27,165 nt of DNA from Bacillota bacterium. Its GTDB lineage: Bacteria; Bacillota; Clostridia; Christensenellales; Aristaeellaceae. The first letter of the stretch is position 1, and the number at the start of each line of letters is the position of its first letter. Positions 7,055 through 14,047 of this stretch are shown one piece after another. Location of the stretch: NCBI GenBank assembly GCA_019137115.1, contig JAGVSV010000112.1:1-27165 (forward strand), in the 5' to 3' direction. A program made the position numbers and the translations under genes. The notes below the pieces were generated by a model. It ran no database searches, was not told the origin of the DNA, and worked only from the letters and a program-made list of their open reading frames with translations.

Positions 7055-9019
7055 ATGGACAAACGCTATATTCAACTGCTGTCGCTGCAGTTCCCCAGCG
7101 AGGAGCTGGCGGGCGCGGAGCTGATCCGGCTGAAAGCTATGCTCAACCTGCCCAAGGGCACCGAGCTGTATGTCAGCGACATCCATGGCGAGGACGAGGC
7201 TTTTTTGCACATCCTGAACAACGCCAGCGGCATCATCCTTGAAAAGATGGAAACGGCGCTGGGCAACGAGCTGGATGAGCACGGGATGCAGGCGCTGGCG
7301 TCGCTGATCTATTACCCGTACGAAAAAATCACTGAACATGAAAACGACAGCAACCCGGAAGCGTGGTACGCCCAGGCGCTGCAGCAGCTGATCGGCGTGG
7401 CGCAGGAGACGGCCTCCAAGTATTCCCGGCGGTATGTGCGCGCCACGTTCCCGGAGGCGTATGCCTATCTGCTGGAGGAGCTGCTCTCCGGCCGCGAGAT
7501 GGTCAACCAGGAGACCTATTACCAGAGCCTGCTGGACAGCGTGATTGACACCGGCTCCGCCCCGCAGCTGATCATGGCGCTGTGCGCGGTGATCAAGCGC
7601 CTGGCGGTGGCGCGGCTGCATGTGGTGGGCGACCTGTATGACCGCGGGCCGCACGCCGACACCATCATGGACGCGCTGATGACCTACCACAGCGCCGACA
7701 TCCAGTGGGGCAACCACGACGTGCTGTGGCTGGGCGCGGCGGCCGGTTCGCCCGCCTGCGTGGCCAACGCCGTGCGCATCTGCATCCAGTACGACAACCT
7801 GGACATGCTGGAGAACGGCTATGGCATCACGCTGCTGCCGCTGGCGCTGTTTGCGGAAAACACCTACGATGACGCCAGCGTGTTCAACCCCCGCCAAATC
7901 CCCAGCGAGCTGTACATGCCGCAGGACAAAACGTTGTATGCCCGCATGCACAAGGCGATCTCGGTGATCCAGTACAAGCTGGAGGGGGCGCTGGTCAAGC
8001 GCAGGCCGGAGTATGACATGGGCGACCGGGACGTGCTGTCGCGGGTGAACTGGCAAGAACATACCTACACGGTGGACGGCGTCGCCCACCCCCTGCGCGA
8101 CAGGGACTTCCCGACCGTCAACCCGGACGACCCCAACGAACTGACCAACGCCGAATACGCGCTGATCGGGCAGCTGGTGGATGCCTTCCGCCGCAGCGGG
8201 CGGCTGCAGAAGCACGCCCGGCACCTGTATAAAATTGGGTCGGTATACCTTTCCTACAACGGCAACCTGCTGTACCACGGCTGCATCCCTGCCAACGAGG
8301 ACGGCACGTTCATGCCGCTTACGTTCGAGGGCAAAACATACAAGGGCAAGGCGCTGCTGGATTACTGCGACACGATGGCGCGCCACGGCTATTTCGCGCC
8401 GGAGAACAGCGAGCTGCGCCGGGCGGGGCGCGACTTCCTGTGGTTTATGTGGTGCGGGCGCAACTCGCCGTCCTTCGGGCGCGCGCACATCGCCACGTTT
8501 GAGCGCGCGCTGCTGACGGACACAAAAACCTGGCAGGAGCCGCAGAACGCCTATTACCGGCTGTATGACCAGCCTGATTTTATCCAGCGCATCTTTGAGG
8601 AGTTTGATCTGGACAAGCCATGGAGCCGCATCATCAACGGCCATGTGCCGGTGAAGGCGGCCAAGGGCGAAGACCCGCGCAAGGCGGACAGCAAGCTGAT
8701 CGTGATTGACGGCGGTTTCAGCCGGGCCTACCAGAAGACCACCGGCATCGCCGGGTACACGATGTTCTTCTCGTCCCATGGCATCCGCATCGCCTCGCAC
8801 GAGCCGTTCACCTCGCGCGCCGAGGCCATCAGCGGCAACACGGACATCCGCTCCCACAGCCTGATCATTGAAAACCTGCCCGAACGGCTGATGGTGGGCG
8901 ACACCGACGAAGGCAAGCGCATCCGCCAGCGGATTGACGAGATGGAAGCGCTGCTGCACGCCTACCGCGAGGAAATGCTGCGGCAGGAACATATGGAGGA
9001 CAGACCCTTTGACCAGTAA
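7055..9019 (+). CDS. fbp: Fructose-1,6-bisphosphatase, class III
   Basis: A 654-residue enzyme that removes the 1-phosphate of fructose 1,6-bisphosphate in gluconeogenesis. Class III is the large metallophosphoesterase type typical of Bacillota (about 640-670 residues). Visible motifs are LKAMLNLPKGTELYVSDIHGE, VVGDLYDRGPHAD, IQWGNHDVLW, INGHVPVKAAKGEDPRKA and IDGGFSRAYQKTTGIAGYT, which hold the metal ligands and fit closely to the B. subtilis protein. I chose the ATG at 7055 because the preceding GGCGGTGATC matches the 16S rRNA 3' end complement at nine of ten bases; a TTG at 6986 and an ATG at 7031 lack such a site. The stop overlaps the probable start of amrB, so fbp heads a coupled unit with the AmmeMemoRadiSam genes. 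Confidence 0.95.
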   Translation: MDKRYIQLLSLQFPSEELAGAELIRLKAMLNLPKGTELYVSDIHGEDEAFLHILNNASGIILEKMETALGNELDEHGMQALASLIYYPYEKITEHENDSNPEAWYAQALQQLIGVAQETASKYSRRYVRATFPEAYAYLLEELLSGREMVNQETYYQSLLDSVIDTGSAPQLIMALCAVIKRLAVARLHVVGDLYDRGPHADTIMDALMTYHSADIQWGNHDVLWLGAAAGSPACVANAVRICIQYDNLDMLENGYGITLLPLALFAENTYDDASVFNPRQIPSELYMPQDKTLYARMHKAISVIQYKLEGALVKRRPEYDMGDRDVLSRVNWQEHTYTVDGVAHPLRDRDFPTVNPDDPNELTNAEYALIGQLVDAFRRSGRLQKHARHLYKIGSVYLSYNGNLLYHGCIPANEDGTFMPLTFEGKTYKGKALLDYCDTMARHGYFAPENSELRRAGRDFLWFMWCGRNSPSFGRAHIATFERALLTDTKTWQEPQNAYYRLYDQPDFIQRIFEEFDLDKPWSRIINGHVPVKAAKGEDPRKADSKLIVIDGGFSRAYQKTTGIAGYTMFFSSHGIRIASHEPFTSRAEAISGNTDIRSHSLIIENLPERLMVGDTDEGKRIRQRIDEMEALLHAYREEMLRQEHMEDRPFDQ

Positions 9020-9890
9020 TGAGATGAATGCGACCGGCATTGTCAATGCCGTAGTGGTGCCGCACCCGCCGCTGATCGTGCCCGCGGTGGGGCGCGGACA
9101 GGAAGCGCAGATCACGCCCACAACGGTAGCGTACGAAAAAGCCGCCCGCTTTGTGGTGGACGCCAAGCCCGACACGGTGATCGTGCTCTCGCCGCACGCC
9201 ACGATGTACGGCGATTATTTCCACATTTCGCCGGGCGCCGAAGCGTCCGGGGACTTGCGCCAGTTTGGCGCAGGGCAGGTGCGCTTGCGCGTGACGTACG
9301 ACCAGGAACTGGCGCGGCACATCGGGGATGCTGCCGACAGGACCGGCTTTCCCGCCGGAACGCAGGGCGAGCGCGCGCCGGCGCTGGACCATGCCACGAT
9401 GGTGCCGCTGTATTTCCTGAACGAAGCCGCCAGGGGCACGCTGCCGTTCAAGCTGCTGCGGGTGGGGTTGTCCGGCCTGTCGTACGCGATGCACTACGGT
9501 TTGGGGCAGATGATGGCGGACGCGGTTGCGGCGTTGGGGCGCCGCGCGTGCGTGGTGGCCAGCGGCGATCTGTCACATTACCTGCAGCCCTCCGGGCCAT
9601 ATGGTTTCCGGAAGGAAGGCCCCGTGTACGACCAGAAAGTAATGGACATCCTGGGGCGCGCCGCGTTTGATGAGCTGCTGGCGCTGCCCGAGGATTTGTG
9701 CGAACAGGCCGGCGAATGCGGGCAGCGCAGTTTTGTCATCATGGCCGGGTGCCTGGACGGCCGCGCGGTACAAGCGCAGGCGCTGTCCTACCAGGACGTG
9801 ACGGGCGTGGGCTACGGCGTGTGCCTGTTTACGCCCGGCGCGCGGGATGACGCACGGCAATTTTTGAAGAAACAGGAGGGAAACACATGA
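9009..9890 (+). CDS. amrB: AmmeMemoRadiSam system protein B (MEMO1 family)
   Basis: A MEMO-family protein of about 293 residues, related to human MEMO1 and to class III extradiol dioxygenases. The conserved metal-site features are present: the His of VVPHPPLIVPAVG, the His of VLSPHATMYGDYF, the SGDLSHYL block and a Cys-Gly in GECGQRS. Human MEMO1 has been reported to bind copper or iron; the bacterial role is unknown. The start is uncertain. TTG at 9009 has an ideal GGAGGA site eight bases ahead inside fbp, whereas the ATG at 9024 has none at proper distance; the choice changes only five residues. The stop overlaps amrA by four bases. It forms a system with the AMMECR1-domain protein and radical SAM enzyme that follow. 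Confidence 0.92.
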   Translation: MTSNEMNATGIVNAVVVPHPPLIVPAVGRGQEAQITPTTVAYEKAARFVVDAKPDTVIVLSPHATMYGDYFHISPGAEASGDLRQFGAGQVRLRVTYDQELARHIGDAADRTGFPAGTQGERAPALDHATMVPLYFLNEAARGTLPFKLLRVGLSGLSYAMHYGLGQMMADAVAALGRRACVVASGDLSHYLQPSGPYGFRKEGPVYDQKVMDILGRAAFDELLALPEDLCEQAGECGQRSFVIMAGCLDGRAVQAQALSYQDVTGVGYGVCLFTPGARDDARQFLKKQEGNT

Positions 9891-10405
9891 ACGGTCACAG
9901 CCCCCAGGTGGCATTGGCCATCGCCTCCTACGAGCATCATGTGCGCACTGGGAAGCAGCTGGAGCGCCCGATGGATCTCCCCGAAGAACTGCTCAACCGG
10001 CGCGCAGGGGTGTTTGTAACGCTACACATGGACGGCGACCTGCGCGGGTGCATCGGCACCATCGCGCCCACCACGGCCTGCATCGCGGATGAGATCATCC
10101 AGAACGCGGTCAGCGCGTCGGCGCACGACCCGCGTTTCCCGCCGGTGCGGGCGTCTGAATTGCCCCGGATTGAGTGCTCCGTGGACGTGCTGGACGAGCC
10201 GGAGGACATCCAGGGCGTCGAGGAGCTGGACGTAATCCATTACGGCGTCATCGTGTCGCGCGGGCGGCGGCGCGGGCTGCTGCTGCCCAACCTGGACGGC
10301 GTGGATACGGTGGAAGACCAGGTGGACATCGCGCGAAGGAAGGCGGGCATTGGCCCCAACGAACCCATTGCACTGCAACGCTTCCGCGTGGTGCGCTACC
10401 ATTGA
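9887..10405 (+). CDS. amrA: AmmeMemoRadiSam system protein A (AMMECR1 domain)
   Basis: A 172-residue AMMECR1-domain protein. The hallmark LRGCIGT sits at residues 52-58, followed by a NAVSASAHDPRFPPV block, an ECSVDVL strand and a C-terminal LLLPNLDGVDTVEDQVDIARRKAGI. The last two are typical of the bacterial AMMECR1 branch. The protein has no transmembrane segment. The conserved Cys and the surrounding loop suggest a catalytic or nucleotide-related role, but no reaction is established. An AGGAGGG ribosome binding site precedes the ATG, which overlaps the amrB stop (ATGA). Its own stop overlaps the TTG start of amrS. Such tight packing implies the three products are made in fixed ratio and act together. 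Confidence 0.93.
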   Translation: MNGHSPQVALAIASYEHHVRTGKQLERPMDLPEELLNRRAGVFVTLHMDGDLRGCIGTIAPTTACIADEIIQNAVSASAHDPRFPPVRASELPRIECSVDVLDEPEDIQGVEELDVIHYGVIVSRGRRRGLLLPNLDGVDTVEDQVDIARRKAGIGPNEPIALQRFRVVRYH

Positions 10406-11226
10406 CCTGCCCGGTTTGCCCCCATCATTGCCGCCTGGTCGAGGGCGGGCCGCTGGGCCGTTGCCGCGCCCGGCGCAATGTGGGCGGCAAAAGCGTGCCG
10501 GTGGGCTTTGGCAGGGTGACATCGCTGGCGCTTGACCCCATTGAAAAAAAGCCGCTTGCGTACTTCCACCCCGGCAGCATGGTGCTGTCGGTGGGCGGCG
10601 CCGGATGCAACATGGACTGCTTCTTCTGCCAGAACGACAGCATCTCCTGCTTGAGCCCGGAGGACGTGCCCACGCGGGAACTGCCGCCCCAGGAGCTGGT
10701 GGAAATGGCGGAGGAGTTGGTGCCGCGCGGGAACATCGGCGCTGCGTTTACCTACAACGAACCGCTGGTGTGTTTTGAATATGTGGTCGAATGCGCCGCG
10801 CTGCTCAAGCAGAAGGGCCTCAAAAGCGTGGTGGTGACCAACGGCAACTTTTGCACCGAAGCGATGCCCGGGCTGTTCCCCTTGGTGGACGCGTACAACA
10901 TCGACCTGAAGGGGTTTACGCAGGGCTGGTACAAACGATTGGGCGGCGATCTGCCCACGGTGCAGCGCTTTATCATGGCTGCGGCCCAAGGCGCGCATGT
11001 GGAGCTGACCACGCTGGTGGTGCCCGGGGAGAACGACACGCCCGGGGAAATGGACGCGCTGGCCAGATGGGTGGCGTCGGTTGACCCGGACATCCCGCTG
11101 CACATCAACCGGTTCTTCCCGCGGCGCAACGCGCGGGAGCAGTCCGTCACACCGGTCAACACGCTGTACGCGCTGCAAAAAGTCGCGCAGCACCATCTCA
11201 ACCGGGTGCTGGTGGGCAACGTGTAG
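10402..11226 (+). CDS. amrS: AmmeMemoRadiSam system radical SAM enzyme
   Basis: A radical SAM enzyme of about 274 residues. The iron-sulfur motif is C69-x3-C73-x2-C76 (GCNMDCFFCQ). Upstream lie CPVCPHHC and GRCRARRN, extra cysteines usual in the family, then DPIEKKPLAYFHPG, a family signature. Later blocks FTYNEP, VVVTNGNF and YNIDLKGF fit the pyruvate-formate-lyase-activase-like barrel. It should cleave S-adenosylmethionine to a 5'-deoxyadenosyl radical; the target is unknown. There is no ATG near the start. The frame begins best at TTG 10402, whose TG overlaps the amrA stop TGA. This leaves only one residue before the first Cys, so the N-terminus is shorter than in many relatives. An initiation upstream inside amrA cannot be excluded. 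Confidence 0.92.
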   Translation: MTCPVCPHHCRLVEGGPLGRCRARRNVGGKSVPVGFGRVTSLALDPIEKKPLAYFHPGSMVLSVGGAGCNMDCFFCQNDSISCLSPEDVPTRELPPQELVEMAEELVPRGNIGAAFTYNEPLVCFEYVVECAALLKQKGLKSVVVTNGNFCTEAMPGLFPLVDAYNIDLKGFTQGWYKRLGGDLPTVQRFIMAAAQGAHVELTTLVVPGENDTPGEMDALARWVASVDPDIPLHINRFFPRRNAREQSVTPVNTLYALQKVAQHHLNRVLVGNV

Positions 11227-11231
11227 CGGGG

Positions 11232-11261
11232 TTGACAAGCGGCGCACCATGCCCTCATAAT
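11232..11261 (+). promoter_or_regulatory. Predicted promoter of the ABC-2 exporter operon
   Basis: Perfect TTGACA (11232-11237), 18 bases, CATAAT (11256-11261). It begins five bases after the amrS stop. A terminator-like hairpin starts about where transcription would begin, which complicates the picture. Confidence 0.65.
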
Positions 11262-11270
11262 GCCCTGAAA

Positions 11271-11304
11271 AGCGCGGCAGCATATGCCTTTTGCGCTGTT
11301 TTTT
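11271..11304 (+). terminator. Terminator-like hairpin between amrS and the ABC-2 operon
   Basis: AGCGC (11271-11275) pairs with GCGCT (11293-11297), and inside it GGCA pairs with TGCC across a five-base loop, with a four-base T bulge on the 3' side. A G and six T residues follow (11299-11304). It most simply ends the fbp-amr transcript, but it lies downstream of a good promoter and could also act as an attenuator of the next operon. Confidence 0.5.
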
Positions 11305-11332
11305 GCGTGCCATGAAATGGGCGGGAGGCCAG

Positions 11333-12310
11333 ATGATTGAGCTGAACGGCATCTGCAAACAGTTCCGGGTGGCCCGCCGGGGGGCGGGGCTGTCGCGCGC
11401 GGTCCGGGCGTTTGTTAGGCGCGACCATCAGGTCATCCACGCGCTGACGGACGTCACCTTTGCCATCCCCGACGGGCAGATGGTGGGGTACATCGGGCCC
11501 AACGGCGCGGGCAAAAGCACCACCATCAAGGTGATGTGCGGGGTGCTCACGCCGGACAGCGGCACCTGCGTGATCGACGGCCGCGTGCCGTGGCTGGAGC
11601 GCGTTGCACACGTGCAGCACATCGGCGCGGTGTTCGGCCAGCGCAGCCAGCTGTGGTGGGACGTACCGGTGGGCGACAGCATGGAGTTGATCCGCGACAT
11701 CTACCGCGTGGACAAAGCCGATTTCCGCGCGCGGCTTTCCGAGCTGACGGAACTTTTGCAGCTGGGCGACCTGCTTGCCACCCCAGCGCGCTCCTTGAGC
11801 CTGGGGCAGCGGATGCGGTGCGAGCTGGCGGCCTCGCTGCTGCACGCGCCGCGCATCCTGTTCCTGGACGAGCCCACGATCGGCCTGGATGCGGTGAGCA
11901 AGCTGGCGGTGCGCGGTTTTATCAAACGGTTGAACCAGGAACGGGGCACCACGGTGCTGCTGACCACCCACGACATGCAGGACATTGAGGCGCTGGCACA
12001 GCGCATTCTGTTGATCGGCAAAGGGCGCATCCTGCTGGACGGGGGCATGGCCGACCTCAAGGCGCACGCCGGCACCGGCAAGACGCTGACATTCACCTAC
12101 GCGGGCGACAGCGCGCCCCTGCCCGGCCATGGCATGACCGTCAGGGAGCAGACCGCCGGGCGGCTGACGGTGGCGGTGGACACGGACACGCTCAACGTGT
12201 CGCAAGCCATCACGCAGATCTCCGCCCAGGTGGAGGTCACCGACATTGAGATGGCATCGGTCAGCGCTGAGGAAATGGTGGCCAGCCTCTACCAGGCGTA
12301 CCAGATATGA
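11333..12310 (+). CDS. ABC-2 type exporter ATP-binding protein (COG4586-like)
   Basis: A 325-residue ABC ATPase with Walker A GPNGAGKST at residues 55-63, signature SLSLGQRMR, Walker B ILFLDEPTIGLD and H-loop LLTTHDM. The QRSQLWWDVPV block after the Walker A region is characteristic of the COG4586 type of ABC-2 ATPase, which pairs with two DUF990-type permeases, as found here. It should power export of an unknown substrate from the inner face of the membrane. The C-terminal 80 residues form the accessory domain usual in this type. The ATG at 11333 was chosen for its GGGAGG site; the frame is open upstream to a TTG at 11291. The stop overlaps the next gene by four bases. Confidence 0.92.
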   Translation: MIELNGICKQFRVARRGAGLSRAVRAFVRRDHQVIHALTDVTFAIPDGQMVGYIGPNGAGKSTTIKVMCGVLTPDSGTCVIDGRVPWLERVAHVQHIGAVFGQRSQLWWDVPVGDSMELIRDIYRVDKADFRARLSELTELLQLGDLLATPARSLSLGQRMRCELAASLLHAPRILFLDEPTIGLDAVSKLAVRGFIKRLNQERGTTVLLTTHDMQDIEALAQRILLIGKGRILLDGGMADLKAHAGTGKTLTFTYAGDSAPLPGHGMTVREQTAGRLTVAVDTDTLNVSQAITQISAQVEVTDIEMASVSAEEMVASLYQAYQI

Positions 12311-13110
12311 GCGCGTACCTGTCGCTGTTCCGGATCCGCTTTCTACACAACCTACAGTACCGCACGGCGGCGCTGGCGGGGCTGGCCACGCAGTACGCAT
12401 GGGGGTTCATGCACCTGCTGGCGCTGCGCGCGTTTTACAACACCAACCCGGCCGCCTTCCCGATGAGCTTTGCGCAGACGGCGGACTATGTATGGCTGTT
12501 GCAGGCTTTTCTGGCGCTGTACATCATGTGGGATTATGACCCGGACATCATCGAGTCCGTGCGCGGCGGCCACATCGCCTATGACCTGGTGCGGCCGGTG
12601 GACCTGTACGCACGCTGGTTCAGCACCACGATCGCGCGCAGGGTGGCGCGCGCCGCGCTGCGCTGCGCGCCGATCCTGATCGTTGCCTATTTTCTGCCCG
12701 AGCCGCTGCGCCTGCACCCGCCGCACAGCGTGCTTTCGCTGGCCTTGTTTGCGCTGTCCACGGTACTGTCGGTGTGCGTGGTGACGTCGCTGACCATGCT
12801 GGTGTACATCGCCAACTTCAGGCTGCTGAACATCATGGGCTTGCGCGTCATGGTGGCGGCGGCCATGGACCTGCTGGGCGGGTTTACGATTCCGCTTCCA
12901 TTTTATCCACAGGCGCTGCAGGACGTGCTGAACCTGCTGCCGTTCGCCGCCATGCACAACCTGCCGCTGCGGCTGTACTCGGGGCACATTGCGGGGGCGG
13001 ACGCCGTGACCGGCATCGCGTTGCAGGCATTCTGGCTTCTGGTGCTGGTGCAGCTCGGGCGGTGGTGGATGGACAGGCAGCTCAAGCGCGTCATCGTGCA
13101 GGGAGGGTAG
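12307..13110 (+). CDS. ABC-2 exporter permease, DUF990-type (COG4587-like)
   Basis: A 267-residue integral membrane protein with about six predicted helices, beginning MSAYLSLFRIRFLHNLQYRTAALAG. An N-terminal stretch with amphipathic character and the ESVRGGHIAYDLVRPVDLY loop are typical of DUF990/ABC2_membrane_6 permeases, where the segment after the second or third helix reads similarly (GxxxxxLlrPv). It starts within the ATPase stop codon (ATGA). With the ATPase and the next permease it probably forms a heteromeric exporter. Substrate unknown; related systems are annotated for antibiotic or lipid export, but nothing here decides that. Confidence 0.88.
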   Translation: MSAYLSLFRIRFLHNLQYRTAALAGLATQYAWGFMHLLALRAFYNTNPAAFPMSFAQTADYVWLLQAFLALYIMWDYDPDIIESVRGGHIAYDLVRPVDLYARWFSTTIARRVARAALRCAPILIVAYFLPEPLRLHPPHSVLSLALFALSTVLSVCVVTSLTMLVYIANFRLLNIMGLRVMVAAAMDLLGGFTIPLPFYPQALQDVLNLLPFAAMHNLPLRLYSGHIAGADAVTGIALQAFWLLVLVQLGRWWMDRQLKRVIVQGG

Positions 13111-13111
13111 C

Positions 13112-13888
13112 ATGCGGCTGTATTTTTCGTACTTCTCCATGCACATGAAAAGCCAGATGCAGTACAAGGGCAACTTCGTCATGCTGTTTGTGGGGCAGTT
13201 TCTGGTGGCGTTTGCCGCGGTGATCAGCATCGCGTTCCTGTTTGCGCGCTTCAACCAGGTGGATGGCTTTACGTTTTCCGAGGTGCTGCTGTGCTATGCC
13301 GTCATGCTGATGGCCTTTACGCTGGCCGAGACCTTTGGCCGAGGCTTTGACCGCTTCCCGGTGATGATCGGCAACGGCGAGTTTGACCGCGCGCTGGTGC
13401 GTCCGCGCGGGCTGATCTTCCAGGTGCTGGTGTCCCAGATGGATTTGACCCGTCTTGGCCGCGTGGTGCAGGCGCTGCTGGTGTTTGCCTACGCGCTGCC
13501 CACAAGCGGCGTGGCGTGGACGCCGGACAAGGTGCTCACGCTTGCCCTGATGGTGATCTGCGGAGCGCTGCTGTTCTTTGCGCTGTTCGTGGTGTACGCG
13601 GCGCTGAGCTTCTTCACGCTGGAGGGACTGGAGTTTATGAACATCTTAACCGACGGCGGCCGGGAGTTTGGGTCCTACCCCTTCTCGATCTACGGCAATG
13701 ACATCCTGCGGTTTCTGACCTATGTGATCCCGCTGGCGCTGGTGCAGTTCTACCCGCTGCTGTACCTGACCGGCCGCTCCACCAGCCCCCTGCACATGTT
13801 CACCCCGGTCATCAGCCTGCTGTTCCTGTTCCCGGCGTACGGGCTGTGGCGGTTCGGACTTCGGAAGTACAAGTCGACGGGGTCGTAA
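13112..13888 (+). CDS. ABC-2 exporter permease, second subunit (COG3694-like)
   Basis: A 258-residue, six-helix membrane protein that matches the second DUF990-type permease of this three-gene class. It shows the NGEFDRALVRPRGLIFQVL loop and a EFGSYPFSIYGNDILRFLTYVIPLALVQFYPLLYLTGR block near the end, both typical. The ATG at 13112 lies one base after the previous stop, with GGGAGGG six bases ahead. It ends the operon; the next gene has its own promoter starting 21 bases downstream, and no terminator is visible between, so read-through into the ABC-F gene is possible. Confidence 0.9.
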   Translation: MRLYFSYFSMHMKSQMQYKGNFVMLFVGQFLVAFAAVISIAFLFARFNQVDGFTFSEVLLCYAVMLMAFTLAETFGRGFDRFPVMIGNGEFDRALVRPRGLIFQVLVSQMDLTRLGRVVQALLVFAYALPTSGVAWTPDKVLTLALMVICGALLFFALFVVYAALSFFTLEGLEFMNILTDGGREFGSYPFSIYGNDILRFLTYVIPLALVQFYPLLYLTGRSTSPLHMFTPVISLLFLFPAYGLWRFGLRKYKSTGS

Positions 13889-13909
13889 ACAATGCTTGCC
13901 CAACGCATG

Positions 13910-13939
13910 TTGACGCCCCCGCTCCCCGTCCCCTATACT
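13910..13939 (+). promoter_or_regulatory. Predicted sigma-A promoter of the ABC-F gene
   Basis: TTGACG (13910-13915), 18 bases, TATACT (13934-13939). Transcription would begin near 13946, giving a leader of about 100 bases before the ABC-F start codon. Confidence 0.75.
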
Positions 13940-13967
13940 GGACCCAATACGTGAGAGGAGACCTGTG

Positions 13968-13988
13968 ATGTACATTTCCCCCAACTGA
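13968..13988 (+). CDS. Six-codon leader peptide upstream of the ABC-F gene
   Basis: A very short open frame, Met-Tyr-Ile-Ser-Pro-Asn-stop, lies inside the ABC-F leader. It has an excellent GAGAGGAG ribosome binding site (13953-13960) seven bases ahead, better than that of the ABC-F gene itself. A GTG directly in front (13965) is in frame and could add one residue. Short leader frames of this sort precede several antibiotic-resistance ABC-F genes (for example vmlR) and Erm genes, where a drug-stalled ribosome alters folding of the leader RNA. Five C residues of codons 4 and 5 plus the next A can pair with the ABC-F ribosome binding region. The assignment as a leader peptide is an inference from position, ribosome binding site and pairing. 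Confidence 0.65.
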   Translation: MYISPN

Positions 13989-14043
13989 TGTGAGGCGAAA
14001 AGCCTCTTCCCGGACCGGTTTTTCCGGCGCGGACGCATGGGGG
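13978..14043 (+). promoter_or_regulatory. Candidate ribosome-controlled attenuator of the ABC-F gene
   Basis: Elements seen in the leader RNA: CCCCCA (13978-13983), within the leader frame, is complementary to TGGGGG (14038-14043), the ABC-F ribosome binding site. Between them are hairpin GAGGC-GAAAA-GCCTC (13992-14006) and an imperfect hairpin (14010-14032) with CCGG arms around TTTTT. CCTCT of the first hairpin could instead pair with AGAGG of the leader-frame ribosome binding site. No stem runs directly into a terminal T tract, so control of translation seems likelier than of termination. Confidence 0.5.
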
Positions 14044-14047
14044 CAGT

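Noticed and set aside
6374..9202. A very long open frame (over 900 codons) on the minus strand opposite fbp
   Set aside because: It is composed of His/Gln/Arg/Val-rich low-information sequence expected from the complement of a GC-rich gene in that frame, has no recognisable domain and no ribosome binding site. fbp, amrB and the YgjP gene explain the DNA fully.
10174..10401. Upstream extension of the amrS frame
   Set aside because: It lies wholly within amrA in another frame and is arginine-rich shadow sequence; family similarity begins at the first Cys pair.
14010..14032. Intrinsic terminator in the ABC-F leader
   Set aside because: The TTTTT lies in the loop of the hairpin, not after it, so classic termination is unlikely.
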